Of a DNA stretch of 64,000 nucleotides, positions 46,099 to 54,425 are shown piece after piece. The stretch comes from Geobacter sp. (GTDB lineage: Bacteria; Desulfobacterota; Desulfuromonadia; Geobacterales; Geobacteraceae): positions 124,001 to 188,000 of the forward strand of contig JACOUQ010000005.1 in the NCBI GenBank assembly GCA_016177775.1. The letters are read 5' to 3'. The notes beneath the pieces are model-generated. The model was not told the DNA's origin. It ran no database searches and worked only from the letters and a program-made list of their open reading frames with translations. Positions within the stretch are counted from its first letter, which is position 1. Every line of letters begins with the position of its first letter. A program made the translations under genes and the position numbers.

Positions 46099-46377
46099 CT
46101 GATCTCACCTCGGTTTTTTTAAGTTTTTAGATTATGTCTCCGGTAAATCTGTTGTTGCTTTCCGGCAGATTTTACACGCGATATATAATAGGGAACTTTT
46201 TCAAGGTTCGTATATTATCGACCGTGGTTGCGGAGGCATAAAAGCCTTTTCACCTACCTTTGATTATAAAGTAGTCCTTTTAAAGTAAAATTGCAAACTG
46301 CCTGAGACTGTAAAGCCTTGGCTGGCCGGTGTTCGGAGGTGCCCACAAAATGGCTTCAGGCCCTGTCTGGCAGCTTC

Positions 46378-46818
46378 CTAGTGCTTTTTCCCCCTCCCTT
46401 TTCCTTTCCCGCCGCCTTTTGCCGGTCCTCCCCCCTGCGCGCCGGTGTAAACCAAGTTGCCACGCTTGAGGGCGTGGAATTCGGGCGAGCCGGGCTTTAT
46501 GCCGAGACTCTTGGCGATGACCCCCCAGCCTTTCCCCTGATTGGCCTGGTAGACTCCCAGAACTGCTTCCGGGGACTGATGAGACCATTGCGCCAGTTGC
46601 ATGACCATGAATGCGTCAGCAGGCTCGGGAACGGTGCTGACTATGGCCTGCACCTGGGGCGCCGGGACCCCGAACTGGGCGCCTAGCCCTATGGAAAAGG
46701 CTCCGATATCGGCCCGCGCCTGGACGTTTAGATTGCCGAGGAAGACTTCGAGCCCGCCGGCGGATACCTGACCACAGAAGATGAGTAGCATCGCTACTGC
46801 AAGGAAGCTTCTTTTCAT
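46378..46818 (-). CDS. Hypothetical secreted protein with Gly/Lys-rich tail
   Basis: 146 residues, with GGAGA before the ATG on the minus strand. The signal peptide ends GQVSAGG. The central part is helical (DAFMVMQLAQWSHQSPEAVLGVY) with GWGVIAKSLGIKPGSPEFHALK, a phrase found in several small periplasmic Geobacter proteins. The C-terminus is a low-complexity GGGKGKGRGKKH tail. Function unknown. Confidence 0.72.
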   Translation of the reverse strand: MKRSFLAVAMLLIFCGQVSAGGLEVFLGNLNVQARADIGAFSIGLGAQFGVPAPQVQAIVSTVPEPADAFMVMQLAQWSHQSPEAVLGVYQANQGKGWGVIAKSLGIKPGSPEFHALKRGNLVYTGAQGGGPAKGGGKGKGRGKKH

Positions 46819-46949
46819 GACTGATCTCCTTTAATGAGTTTGGAAGATGGAGAAGTTGAAGGTGCTAAAAAAATACAACCGTGGAGGGAGGGTGTCAAGC
46901 CGCGGGACAAATCCAGAAGTGTAGAGACGTTGTTTCCACGCGGAGCAAA

Positions 46950-46985
46950 AAGAAAAGGGCAGGGAAAAGCTCCCCGCCCTTTCTC
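46950..46985 (-). terminator. intrinsic terminator of the aminotransferase gene
   Basis: On the minus strand AAAGGGCGGGGA / TCCCTGCCCTTTT followed by CTTTTT. A half copy of the GTAGAGACG element lies beyond it at 46921. Confidence 0.85.
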
Positions 46986-47007
46986 GTTCCCTTGATGAGA
47001 CTGTTTG

Positions 47008-48207
47008 CTACTTCAGGTTCCTGATCGCTTCCTCAATCCGGTCGATCCCCTTCTTGATCAGCTCCATGCTGGTGGCGTAGGAGAGGCGGGCATAGCGGTC
47101 GTCGCCGAATGCCACACCGGGAACCAGGGCAACCTTGGCGTCTTCGAGGAGATAGGCCGCGAAGTCCGAGGAGTTCTCAATCTTCTTCCCACCAGGAGTG
47201 GTCTTGCCATAAGACTCGGAGAAGTTAGGGAAGGCGTAGAAGGCGCCTGTGGACTTGAAGCATGTAACGCCGGGAATGGCGTTCAGCCGGTCGATTATAT
47301 AGGTGCGGCGCTTCTCGAATTCCTTGACCATCTCGGAAACTGGCTCCTGCGGGCCGTTGAGGGCCTCCACCGACGCCTTCTGGGCAATGGAGGTGGCGTT
47401 GGAGGTGGACTGGGACTGCATCTTTGTCATGGCGCCCATCAGTTCCTTCGGGCCGCAGGCATAGCCGATCCGCCAGCCGGTCATGGAGTAGGCCTTGGAA
47501 ACGCCGTTGACGATGATGGTCCTTTCCTTCAACTCCGGGCAGGCCATGGCGATGTTGCAGAAGGTGAGCCCGTCGTAGATGAGCCTCTCGTAGATGTCGT
47601 CGGAGACGATCAGAACGTGGGGGTTCTTGAGGAGTACCTCGCCAAGGGCCTGCAGTTCAGCCCTGGTGTAAGTCGATCCGGTCGGGTTGCAGGGGGAGTT
47701 TAGGATCATGTACCTGGTCTTCGGGGTGATTGCTTTCTCCAGCTGTGCCGGTGTGATCTTGAAGGCGGTCGACTCGTCGGTCATGATGAAGACCGAGGTG
47801 CCGCCGGCCAGAACGATCTGGTCCGGATAGGAGACCCAGTACGGGCCGGGGATGATGACCTCGTCACCTTCCTGGATGAGGGCCTGGGAGATGTTGTAGA
47901 GGGTGTGCTTGGCGCCGCAGGCAACTGAAATTTCGTCACGCGTGTAATCCAGGCCATGGTCGCGCTTCATCTTGGCGATGATGGCGTCCTTGAGGTCATC
48001 GGCGCCGCCGACCGGCATGTACTTGGTAAACCCGGCGTCGATGGCCTTCTTGCCGGCTTCCTTGATGTTGGCCGGGGTGTCGAAGTCGGGCTCGCCTGCA
48101 CCGAAGCCGACTACGTCGATTCCCTGGGCCTTCAGCGCCTTGGCCTTTGCGTCGATGGAAAGGGTGGGGGACGGCTGGATCTTGTTCACGCGGTCAGCAA
48201 GTTTCAT
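47008..48207 (-). CDS. aspC: Aspartate aminotransferase (class I/II, PLP-dependent)
   Basis: 399 residues from the ATG at 48207; another ATG lies one codon earlier, and GAGGAGGAA is upstream. The PLP lysine is in VNGVSKAYSMTGWRIGY. NSPCNPTGSTYT, DDIYERLIYDG and the C-terminal Arg (ARLSYATSMELIKKGIDRI) complete the fold-type I active site. It interconverts aspartate and glutamate with their keto acids. The gene is followed by its own terminator and preceded by heptad repeats. Confidence 0.94.
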   Translation of the reverse strand: MKLADRVNKIQPSPTLSIDAKAKALKAQGIDVVGFGAGEPDFDTPANIKEAGKKAIDAGFTKYMPVGGADDLKDAIIAKMKRDHGLDYTRDEISVACGAKHTLYNISQALIQEGDEVIIPGPYWVSYPDQIVLAGGTSVFIMTDESTAFKITPAQLEKAITPKTRYMILNSPCNPTGSTYTRAELQALGEVLLKNPHVLIVSDDIYERLIYDGLTFCNIAMACPELKERTIIVNGVSKAYSMTGWRIGYACGPKELMGAMTKMQSQSTSNATSIAQKASVEALNGPQEPVSEMVKEFEKRRTYIIDRLNAIPGVTCFKSTGAFYAFPNFSESYGKTTPGGKKIENSSDFAAYLLEDAKVALVPGVAFGDDRYARLSYATSMELIKKGIDRIEEAIRNLK

Positions 48208-48225
48208 CATTTCCTCCTCTTGTTA

Positions 48226-48288
48226 GTGAAGCGTGAGTCGTGAGTCGTGAGAAAAGCTGGTTGGGGCTTTTCAACTCACGTCTCACTT
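48226..48288 (-). repeat. heptad arrays in inverted arrangement (GTGAGTC and CTCACNT)
   Basis: 48226-48253: GTGAAGC, GTGAGTC, GTGAGTC, GTGAGAA. 48275-48288: CTCACGT, CTCACTT. The two arrays are complementary and could pair into a hairpin between coaD and the aminotransferase gene. Confidence 0.82.
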
Positions 48289-48292
48289 GGAT

Positions 48293-48778
48293 TCATCTAT
48301 TATACTTGGCGTCAAGTGCCTTTTTCACCTGGGGGGGGACGAGTTCGTCGACCGGTCCGTTCAGTGAGCTGACTTCCTTCACGATGGACGACGAGAGGTA
48401 GCCGTAAGGTACTGACGTCATCATGAACAAAGTTTCCACATCGTCGCTGATGGTGTGGTTCACCTGGGCCAGCTGGAATTCGTACTCGAAGTCCGAAACC
48501 GCCCGCAGGCCGCGGATGATGACCTTGGCCTCCATTGAGCGGACGTAGTTTACCAGAAGGCCGCTGAAGGTGTCAACTTCGACGCGAGGGTTTGTGCCGA
48601 GCACTTCTTGGATCAGCGCCACGCGCTCGTCTATGGAGAAAAGGGAGGATTTTTCTGCGTTTCTGGCCACAGCCACGATGACCTTATCGAAGATTTTCAG
48701 TGCCCGTTCGATGATGTCCAGGTGGCCGAAGGTGACCGGGTCGAACGAGCCGGGATAAACGGCGATGCTGAGCGGCAT
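48293..48778 (-). CDS. coaD: Phosphopantetheine adenylyltransferase
   Basis: 161 residues. The nucleotidyltransferase motif VYPGSFDPVTFGHLDII (TxGH) starts the protein. RGLRAVSDFEYEFQLAQVN and the ISSTxVR-like YGYLSSSIVKEVSSL are present. It makes dephospho-CoA. It follows rsmD with a heptad-filled 64-bp gap; coaD next to rsmD is a very common pairing. Confidence 0.96.
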   Translation of the reverse strand: MPLSIAVYPGSFDPVTFGHLDIIERALKIFDKVIVAVARNAEKSSLFSIDERVALIQEVLGTNPRVEVDTFSGLLVNYVRSMEAKVIIRGLRAVSDFEYEFQLAQVNHTISDDVETLFMMTSVPYGYLSSSIVKEVSSLNGPVDELVPPQVKKALDAKYNR

Positions 48779-48797
48779 GCTGACCTCGTTGAGGACC

Positions 48798-48832
48798 GTG
48801 AATGGTAAAAAGTGAACGGTGAAGAGTGATGC
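48798..48832 (-). repeat. heptad repeat, 5 degenerate units (GTGAANR)
   Basis: GTGAATG, GTAAAAA, GTGAACG, GTGAAGA, GTGATGC, between rsmD and coaD. Confidence 0.75.
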
Positions 48833-48842
48833 TACCTGTTTT

Positions 48843-49412
48843 TCACTCTGATTCCATAACCGACCAGAAGGATACGGCGGTATCGCCGTATCGTCGTCGG
48901 TCGAATTCCTCGAGGTGGCCGATGCGCTGGGGAAGTTCTTCCCTGTAGCCCAGCTCGGCCACGATTATCGCTTCGGGAGCGAGAAGCGGCGACGATGAGA
49001 GGAGTTCCAGCGTCTTTTCGACAAGTCCTTTTCCATAGGGGGGATCGAGGAAAGCCAGGTCGAACTGCTCACCTTTGCGGTCCAGGGTATTGATGGCTAG
49101 CTGAACGTTCTGCATGATCACCAGGCTTCTGTCGGCGAATCCGAGAGCTTCGAGGTTCTTCCGGATAATGGCGGTGGACTCCCTGTGGTTGTCAACAAAG
49201 ATGCCTTGGGTGGCGCCGCGGCTCAATGCCTCGATGCCCAGATTTCCGGTCCCGGCGAAGATATCCAGGACCCGCAGTCCGTCAAAGCTGGACATGCGGC
49301 TGGCCAGGATGTTGAAAATCGCTTCCTTGATTCGGTCGGCGGTAGGCCTGACCCGCTCATCCTTAAGGCTGAGAAGCTTTCTTCCCCGCGCCGTTCCGCT
49401 GATTACCCTCAT
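48843..49412 (-). CDS. rsmD: 16S rRNA (guanine(966)-N2)-methyltransferase
   Basis: 189 residues: MRVISGTARGRKL start, SAM motif VLDIFAGTGNLGIEALSRGA and catalytic FLDPPYGKG. It methylates G966 of 16S rRNA during 30S assembly. Its ATGA start overlaps the stop of the upstream aldolase gene by 4 nt, implying co-translation. Confidence 0.95.
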   Translation of the reverse strand: MRVISGTARGRKLLSLKDERVRPTADRIKEAIFNILASRMSSFDGLRVLDIFAGTGNLGIEALSRGATQGIFVDNHRESTAIIRKNLEALGFADRSLVIMQNVQLAINTLDRKGEQFDLAFLDPPYGKGLVEKTLELLSSSPLLAPEAIIVAELGYREELPQRIGHLEEFDRRRYGDTAVSFWSVMESE

Positions 49413-50494
49413 GGTCTCTGGCCCAGGAACTTCATAACCCTGGATGCGCTACCCTGAGCATGAAACGCGGTGAGAAACTCCTTTGACTCGCGATAGGCCA
49501 TGTCCATGATCTGTCGAGCGTTCTCTCCGGGGATTGAGTCGATCTCGGCCTTGAATGCCGCAGTGGCGTATTTTATGTCCCTGCCATTGTCACGTGCCCA
49601 GCGTCGCATGGCGTCCATAAGGTCGAGCGGAAGGCCGGCGTGGGCCACATTCTGCCATAACGTACCGATATTCCCCTTGCGGATGCCGTAATCGAGCAGC
49701 TTCCCGACAAGGCGGAGCGGAGTACCGGTGATTCCGTGCTGTACCAAGCCGGACAGGCCGCGCTTGGCTGCGGTTTCGTAAATCTGCCGGGTCCTTTCCA
49801 GATCTATGGCCACCATCTCCCCTTCCAGGTAATTCCCCCGCTTGGAGCCGTTCTCAATCGACAGCATCTGTGGCTGAACGCCGTTGCCAATGAGTCCGTC
49901 GAGGAAAGCCTCTGTCTCTTCTACAGTGGTCAGGGTCGGCTTCCCCTTATCGTTCAGGGCCTCGCCGATCTCAACCTCCAGGCCGAGCCCCTCCTCGAGA
50001 ATGGGGCGGGCCAGCTCGGTCGTTATCCTGATATGTTCGGGGAGGGGATTGAACGATGCATCGATGGCGAATGACGTGTAGCCAGCCTCGATTTGCGCCT
50101 CTATAAGCTTGCTGGCAGCTTCGAATTCCCGGGCAGATTCGTCCCGGACTATGATATGGTCGCCGTGGATTATGAACGGTTTGGTGAAACCGCATGATTC
50201 GGCGTATTCCAGGATCGTGTTGACGAATATCGCAGGCGATTGGCCGGTATATCCGCTGTCGAGCCCTCCTTCTGTACGGGTCAGTTCGAAGGCGACGGTG
50301 GCATCCAGTTCCTGGGCTGCCTTCATTATCCCTGGGATCACATGCTTGATGCGAGGGTTGCAGGCCATGAGAATCGATTTCTCTTCTCTGAAGGCCTGGA
50401 ATACATCTTTTCCGTTCATAAGGCAGACCCGGCTTTGGGATCCGAGAATGTTGCGTATGCGCTCTGGTGTAATTTCCAACACTGTTTTATTCAT
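49409..50494 (-). CDS. Class II fructose-bisphosphate aldolase-like protein
   Basis: 361 residues from the ATG at 50494 (MNKTVLEITPERIRNILG); the longer frame crosses the divergent promoter and is rejected. Zinc-site motifs IIHGDHIIV and LVQHGITGTP, and the region around ASFNPLPEH, resemble class II aldolases of the fructose/tagatose-bisphosphate type. Several canonical residues are spaced differently, so substrate assignment is uncertain. Co-transcription with rsmD and coaD is likely. Confidence 0.75.
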   Translation of the reverse strand: MNKTVLEITPERIRNILGSQSRVCLMNGKDVFQAFREEKSILMACNPRIKHVIPGIMKAAQELDATVAFELTRTEGGLDSGYTGQSPAIFVNTILEYAESCGFTKPFIIHGDHIIVRDESAREFEAASKLIEAQIEAGYTSFAIDASFNPLPEHIRITTELARPILEEGLGLEVEIGEALNDKGKPTLTTVEETEAFLDGLIGNGVQPQMLSIENGSKRGNYLEGEMVAIDLERTRQIYETAAKRGLSGLVQHGITGTPLRLVGKLLDYGIRKGNIGTLWQNVAHAGLPLDLMDAMRRWARDNGRDIKYATAAFKAEIDSIPGENARQIMDMAYRESKEFLTAFHAQGSASRVMKFLGQRP

Positions 50495-50573
50495 GAATAT
50501 TAAAACCTTTAAATTGTGCAAAAGATTCAGAAATTTAGCATGGTTGCGGGTGGCAGTCAAGAAAACTTTGTTA

Positions 50574-50602
50574 TTGACACCGCTGCTGGTGCGGGGTTTA
50601 AT
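50574..50602 (+). promoter_or_regulatory. sigma70-type promoter for dgt
   Basis: TTGACA, 17-nt spacer, TTTAAT; predicted start about 20 nt before the dgt ATG. Confidence 0.7.
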
Positions 50603-50628
50603 AATCCGATCACGACCCGGAGTATGCC

Positions 50629-51777
50629 ATGAGTAGCGAAAGTTCATACGAGCGTCCCGACTTGGCCGGTTATGCTGCCCACAGTATGTTGTCACACGGA
50701 AGAAGGTATTCTGAGGCTTTTCGTGATGATCGGCCTGCCTTTGAGCGGGACCGGGACCGTATCATACATTGCGCTGCTTTCCGGCGCCTGGAGTACAAGA
50801 CCCAGGTATTTGTGAACCATGAAGGGGATTATTACCGAACCCGCCTGACCCATTCCCTGGAGGTGGCCCAAATCGGCAAGGGGATAGCCCGCCGACTCAA
50901 GCTGAACGAGGAATTGGCAGAAGCTCTGGCGCTTGCGCACGATCTTGGACACACACCCTTCGGGCACACCGGCGAAGAGGTGCTGAACCGCCTGATGCAG
51001 GGACACGGAGGGTTCGAGCACAATCATCAGTCGTTCCGGGTGGTGGACGAACTGGAAGAGAGATATCCCGATTTCAATGGGCTCAACCTGTCATGGGAAG
51101 TCCGCGAGGGGATACTCAAGCATTCTTCGCCTTACGACAATCCGCCGGAGCTGTTGCACGAGTTCATGCCCGGGGTGGTGCCGACCATTGAGGCCCAGAT
51201 CATCAATTTTGCTGACGAAATCGCTTACAACAACCATGATATCGACGATGGCCTCAAGTCGGGGTATATCACCCTTGCGCAACTGGATCAGGTCGAACTC
51301 TGGAAGGAGACCTGTGATGCCATCAATCGGCAGTATGCCGGAATCGAGCCGGAACGCAGGAAATACCAGACCATAAGCGCCCTTATTGGCATTTTGATCA
51401 GGGACCTGACGGACACCACTCTTTCAAGCATTCAGGAACACGGGATCGGGACGCTGGAGGATCTACGCCGGGTAAATCGGCAAGTGGTTTCATTCAGCCC
51501 TGAGATTGCCAGGAAGAACAAGGCGCTGAAGCACTTTCTCTATCACAACCTTTATCGCCACTACAAGGTTGAGCGAATGCGCATCAAGGCGGAGCGCTAC
51601 CTTACGAATCTCTTCGAGACGTATGTGAAGACGCCGACGCTGCTCCCGAGAAAATATCAGAAAAAAATGGAGGAGGTCGGCCGTGAGCGGGTGGTATGCG
51701 ACTATGTCGCGGGAATGACCGACCGTTACGCACTGGATGAGTTCAAGCGGCTGTTCGAGCCGTATGAAAGGGTGTGA
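50629..51777 (+). CDS. dgt: Deoxyguanosinetriphosphate triphosphohydrolase-like protein
   Basis: 382 residues; GGAG lies 7 nt before the ATG. HD-domain metal ligands are in THSLEVAQIG, LAHDLGHTPFGHTGE and FADEIAYNNHDIDDG. FRRLEYKTQVFVNHEGDYYRTR is the family N-terminal signature. It hydrolyses dNTPs to deoxynucleosides and triphosphate. It lies directly upstream of the riboswitch unit, which has its own promoter. Confidence 0.93.
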   Translation: MSSESSYERPDLAGYAAHSMLSHGRRYSEAFRDDRPAFERDRDRIIHCAAFRRLEYKTQVFVNHEGDYYRTRLTHSLEVAQIGKGIARRLKLNEELAEALALAHDLGHTPFGHTGEEVLNRLMQGHGGFEHNHQSFRVVDELEERYPDFNGLNLSWEVREGILKHSSPYDNPPELLHEFMPGVVPTIEAQIINFADEIAYNNHDIDDGLKSGYITLAQLDQVELWKETCDAINRQYAGIEPERRKYQTISALIGILIRDLTDTTLSSIQEHGIGTLEDLRRVNRQVVSFSPEIARKNKALKHFLYHNLYRHYKVERMRIKAERYLTNLFETYVKTPTLLPRKYQKKMEEVGRERVVCDYVAGMTDRYALDEFKRLFEPYERV

Positions 51778-51792
51778 AGTTCATTAAAATGC

Positions 51793-51821
51793 TTGACTTT
51801 GGCGGCGCGTTGTTTTAATAA
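51793..51821 (+). promoter_or_regulatory. sigma70-type promoter of the riboswitch transcript
   Basis: TTGACT, 17-nt spacer, TAATAA, placing transcription start near 51828, about 20 nt before the aptamer. Confidence 0.75.
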
Positions 51822-51846
51822 AACGAGCGATACTCACAGACGCCAG

Positions 51847-51961
51847 ATACACGACAATACTAAACCACCTGCGAGGGTGGGGCGGAAAGCCCACTGGGTC
51901 TCATCGAGACAGCCGGGATGCCGAAAATATCTGACGATATTCAGGCCCCGGCTTTTCTTTT
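51847..51961 (+). ncRNA. GEMM-I riboswitch, probably the cGAMP-sensing (GEMM-Ib) type, with terminator
   Basis: The aptamer core reads CACGACAATACTAAACCA, a GCGA tetraloop stem, GGGGCGGAAAGCC, then GGGTCTC / GAGAC and CCGGGATGCCGAA, matching the GEMM-I layout with the tetraloop and receptor. The A-type base before the TAAACC segment, where c-di-GMP sensors have G, agrees with Geobacter riboswitches known to bind 3-prime,3-prime-cGAMP. The closing strand GCCGGG (51912) can instead pair with CCCGGC (51947-51952), followed by TTTTCTTTT, forming an intrinsic terminator. So ligand would control readthrough into the small ORF downstream. Confidence 0.88.
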
Positions 51962-51992
51962 GGGGCAGGTTCGGGAAAGGAGCTCATGTCAG

Positions 51993-52064
51993 ATGAAGCA
52001 CGCCGCAATTATACTGCTGGCCGCCCTGTTTGCTACTGTCCTGATTGTTTCGGCACAGGCGTAA
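51993..52064 (+). CDS. 23-residue hydrophobic peptide under the riboswitch
   Basis: AAAGGAG lies 10 nt before the ATG, which reads MKHAAIILLAALFATVLIVS then AQA and stop. It is a complete signal-peptide-like helix ending in a typical AXA cleavage site, with nothing after it. It could be a small inner-membrane peptide, or the stump of a secreted protein. An overlapping frame from 51986 (32 residues, with CYCPDCFGTG) has only 3-nt spacing from the same ribosome site and is the alternative product. Confidence 0.5.
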   Translation: MKHAAIILLAALFATVLIVSAQA

Positions 52065-52151
52065 CTGGGGCAAATGAAACATGAAGGTGGAATCAGGGCA
52101 ATTGTTATCTACGGGCAGGTGAAAAGGCAAGGGCGGGGGAAACCCCGCCTT

Positions 52152-52994
52152 TTATCGTTTCTGCATGGTGTCCATAAGCTCCAGGCCACGTTTCACGCGT
52201 GACAACACCCGGACTATGTTGACTGGCTTGGGGATGAAGTCGAGGAATCCGGCTTCCAGCGCTTTTTGCTCATCTTCGCTGGAAGCTTTTGAAGTTAGAA
52301 TGATTATGGGAATACGAACGCTTGCCGCGTTTGCCTTCAGGGTGCGCTGCATCTCGTAGGCGTCCATGCGGGGCATGACGGCGTCGCTGATTATAAGATC
52401 GGGCTTTTCCGTCAGGGCGAGCTTCAGTCCCTCCAGCCCGTCGGAGGCCATAAGGACCTCGTACCCTTCCTTCTCCAGAGCGACTTTTATGACGGTTGCA
52501 ACAGTGGCGGTGTCCTCAACCACCAATATGCGCTTGCGCTGTGGCGGCTTTGCTTCTTCTCCCTTGAGGTAATGCTTGGAGATGGCCGAAAGGATCTCCT
52601 GCCGGGTTGTGAGGACGGGATATACCTTCAAGCCGGTCCTTTTGGAGATGAATTCGATGGTCTCCTCGTCGAAAGGATCGGTGATGGCCAGTGCCAGCAT
52701 GACATCCTGCCGCTTCAGGGGGAAGACCAGCTTCTGCAGCGCCAGGTCCTGCGGCACCATTTGGAGGAGGTCCGCCGGGAATGAATAGCTGGTCAGGTTT
52801 TTTACGGTCTTGAAGTTGAATTGCTTCGCAAGGGCCTCGGCAAGCTCCTCCTCGGTGATGACGCCCATCTCCTCGAGAACCATTCCCAGCCGCTTTCTGG
52901 TCCCTTTTTGCCGATCCAGCGCGCGTTCGAGAGTCTTGACGGTAATTATTCCGGCTTCTACGAGCAGGTCGCCGAGGTGCTTCTTTTCCGCCAT
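52152..52994 (-). CDS. Response regulator with N-terminal MshEN (type II secretion GspE N) domain
   Basis: 280 residues from the ATG at 52994 (GAGGGGGATGC upstream). The N-terminal 145 residues match the MshEN/GspE_N fold: LGDLLVEAGIITVKTLERAL, then LGMVLEEMGVITEEELAEALA, a duplicated motif that binds c-di-GMP in some relatives. A receiver domain follows (KRILVVEDTATV, acceptor Asp in PDLIISDAVMPRMD, Lys in IPKPVNI). There is no output domain. It may link c-di-GMP or pilus-type assembly signals to two-component signalling. Confidence 0.88.
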   Translation of the reverse strand: MAEKKHLGDLLVEAGIITVKTLERALDRQKGTRKRLGMVLEEMGVITEEELAEALAKQFNFKTVKNLTSYSFPADLLQMVPQDLALQKLVFPLKRQDVMLALAITDPFDEETIEFISKRTGLKVYPVLTTRQEILSAISKHYLKGEEAKPPQRKRILVVEDTATVATVIKVALEKEGYEVLMASDGLEGLKLALTEKPDLIISDAVMPRMDAYEMQRTLKANAASVRIPIIILTSKASSEDEQKALEAGFLDFIPKPVNIVRVLSRVKRGLELMDTMQKR

Positions 52995-53077
52995 GCATCC
53001 CCCTCTGTGGGTCATTCATTAATGTATGTTTATAGGCGTATGTATCACAAAACATACGCATATTCCAGTAATAAATA

Positions 53078-53107
53078 AAAAAAAGCCCCGCGGACGGGGC
53101 TTTTTCC
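53078..53107 (-). terminator. intrinsic terminator of amt
   Basis: On the minus strand AAAAAGCCCCGTCCGCGGGGC followed by eight T. Confidence 0.92.
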
Positions 53108-53126
53108 GTGCGATGAATCGGGACGT

Positions 53127-54362
53127 TTATCGAAGGTGCTCTTCCGGATAGGCATTGATACTGTGAATGGCAAGGTCGGGGCCGGCAAATTCCTGTTCCT
53201 CGTCGAGCCGGATTCCAACGGTTTTGGACAGAATGCCGTAGACGACGAATCCGCTGACCAATGCGAACGCAACTGCCGAGAGGCTTCCCATCAATTGTGA
53301 CAGGAATGAGACGCCTCCCATGCCTCCCAGCTCCTTGTATCCGAATATCCCTGCGGCAATCCCCCCCCATGAGCCGATAATGCCGTGCAGCGGCCAGACG
53401 CCGAGCACGTCGTCGATTTTCAGCTTTTCCTGCTCGAGCTGAAACCCGTAAACAAAGATGACGGCGGCAATGCATCCGGTGACAAAGGCGGCCAACGGAT
53501 GCATGAGGTCGCTGCCGGCGCAGATGGCGATGAGGCCGGCCAGCGCACCGTTGTGGACGAAGCCGGGGTCGTTCTTGCTGGTCACGACAGCGGCCAGTAC
53601 CCCGCCGACCATGGCCAGGAGGGAATTGATGGCAACCAGACCGGAAATCTTCTCCAGGTTGCCGGCACTCATGACATTGAACCCGAACCAGCCTACTGCG
53701 AGTATCCAGGAGCCGAGGGCCAGGAACGGGATGTTGCTGATGGGGAGTGGGTGGGATTTGCCGTGAATGTAGCGCCCCATGCGCGGGCCGAGGATGAGCA
53801 CGGCCGGAAGCGCCAGCCAGCCGCCGATAGAGTGGACGACCACCGAGCCGGCATAATCGTGAAATTCCGCCCCCCCGAGGCTTTTGAAGAACCCCTGGAG
53901 AAGGGAGTTGTTTTTCCCCCAGATGAGCGATTCGAACAGCGGGTAAGCAAGGCCGGCAAAAATTGCGCCCGCCGCCACCTGGGGCCAGAACTTCGCGCGT
54001 TCGGCGATCCCCCCGGAGATGATTGCCGGGATGCAGGCTGCAAAGCAGAGGAGGAAGAAATAGTGGACCAGGTCGTATCCTTGGTTTGCCCCCATCAGTT
54101 CTCCGGCGGGTTTCAGGAACGATATGCCGTAGGCGATGGGGAAGCCGATAAGAAAATAGACGATGGTGGAAACCGACCAGTCGGTCAGTATCTTGACAAA
54201 GGCATTAACCTGGCTTTTCTGGCGGACCGTGCCCACCTCCAGGAAGGCGAAGCCGGCGTGCATGGCAAAAACCATTACTGCGCCGAGCATGAGAAAGAGC
54301 ACGTCAGAACTTTGCTTGAGACCTGTCACCATTGACATCGAATCCATACAATTTACCCCCAT
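53127..54362 (-). CDS. amt: Ammonium transporter
   Basis: 411 residues with about 11 membrane segments. Family features are FAMHAGFAFLEVGTVRQKS, DYAGSVVVHSIGGWLALPAV and LGVWPLHGIIGSWGGIAAGIFG, the last two carrying pore histidines. It moves ammonium across the inner membrane. The usual glnK partner is not adjacent on either side. A sigma54 promoter precedes it, so nitrogen control is expected. Exact start uncertain among ATG codons at residues 1, 6, 9 and 11. Confidence 0.95.
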   Translation of the reverse strand: MGVNCMDSMSMVTGLKQSSDVLFLMLGAVMVFAMHAGFAFLEVGTVRQKSQVNAFVKILTDWSVSTIVYFLIGFPIAYGISFLKPAGELMGANQGYDLVHYFFLLCFAACIPAIISGGIAERAKFWPQVAAGAIFAGLAYPLFESLIWGKNNSLLQGFFKSLGGAEFHDYAGSVVVHSIGGWLALPAVLILGPRMGRYIHGKSHPLPISNIPFLALGSWILAVGWFGFNVMSAGNLEKISGLVAINSLLAMVGGVLAAVVTSKNDPGFVHNGALAGLIAICAGSDLMHPLAAFVTGCIAAVIFVYGFQLEQEKLKIDDVLGVWPLHGIIGSWGGIAAGIFGYKELGGMGGVSFLSQLMGSLSAVAFALVSGFVVYGILSKTVGIRLDEEQEFAGPDLAIHSINAYPEEHLR

Positions 54363-54372
54363 TGGTAATTAG

Positions 54373-54392
54373 TTTGCACGCCATTGTGCAAA
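54373..54392 (-). promoter_or_regulatory. inverted repeat in the amt leader
   Basis: TTTGCAC, 6-nt spacer, GTGCAAA. Resembles an NtrC half-site pair (TGCAC, GTGCA) but with shorter spacing and downstream of the promoter, so its role is uncertain. Confidence 0.45.
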
Positions 54393-54404
54393 GCAGCCCA
54401 AAAA

Positions 54405-54425
54405 TTAAGCAAAAATCCTGCCAAA
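54405..54425 (-). promoter_or_regulatory. sigma54 promoter of amt
   Basis: On the minus strand TTGGCAGGATTTTTGCTT, matching the -24/-12 consensus with GG and GC exactly 10 nt apart. Start of transcription expected near 54395. Confidence 0.82.

Larger units (their letters stand above)
45748..46377. other. 630-bp intergenic region, AT-rich centre
   Basis: Contains the leader hairpin and direct repeat above, an AT-rich stretch (about 45890-46060), a terminator at 46065-46098 and then about 280 bp of mixed composition with no convincing ORF. A 63-codon minus-strand frame (45744-45935) runs through the hairpin and is not called. Confidence 0.6.
51778..52151. other. riboswitch-only intergenic unit
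   Basis: Between dgt and the MshEN-REC gene there is no conventional gene. The stretch holds the promoter, riboswitch, small ORFs and, at 52134-52156, a GC-rich hairpin (GGCGGGG / CCCCGCC then TTTT) that ends both this transcript and, reversed, the convergent gene. Confidence 0.75.
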
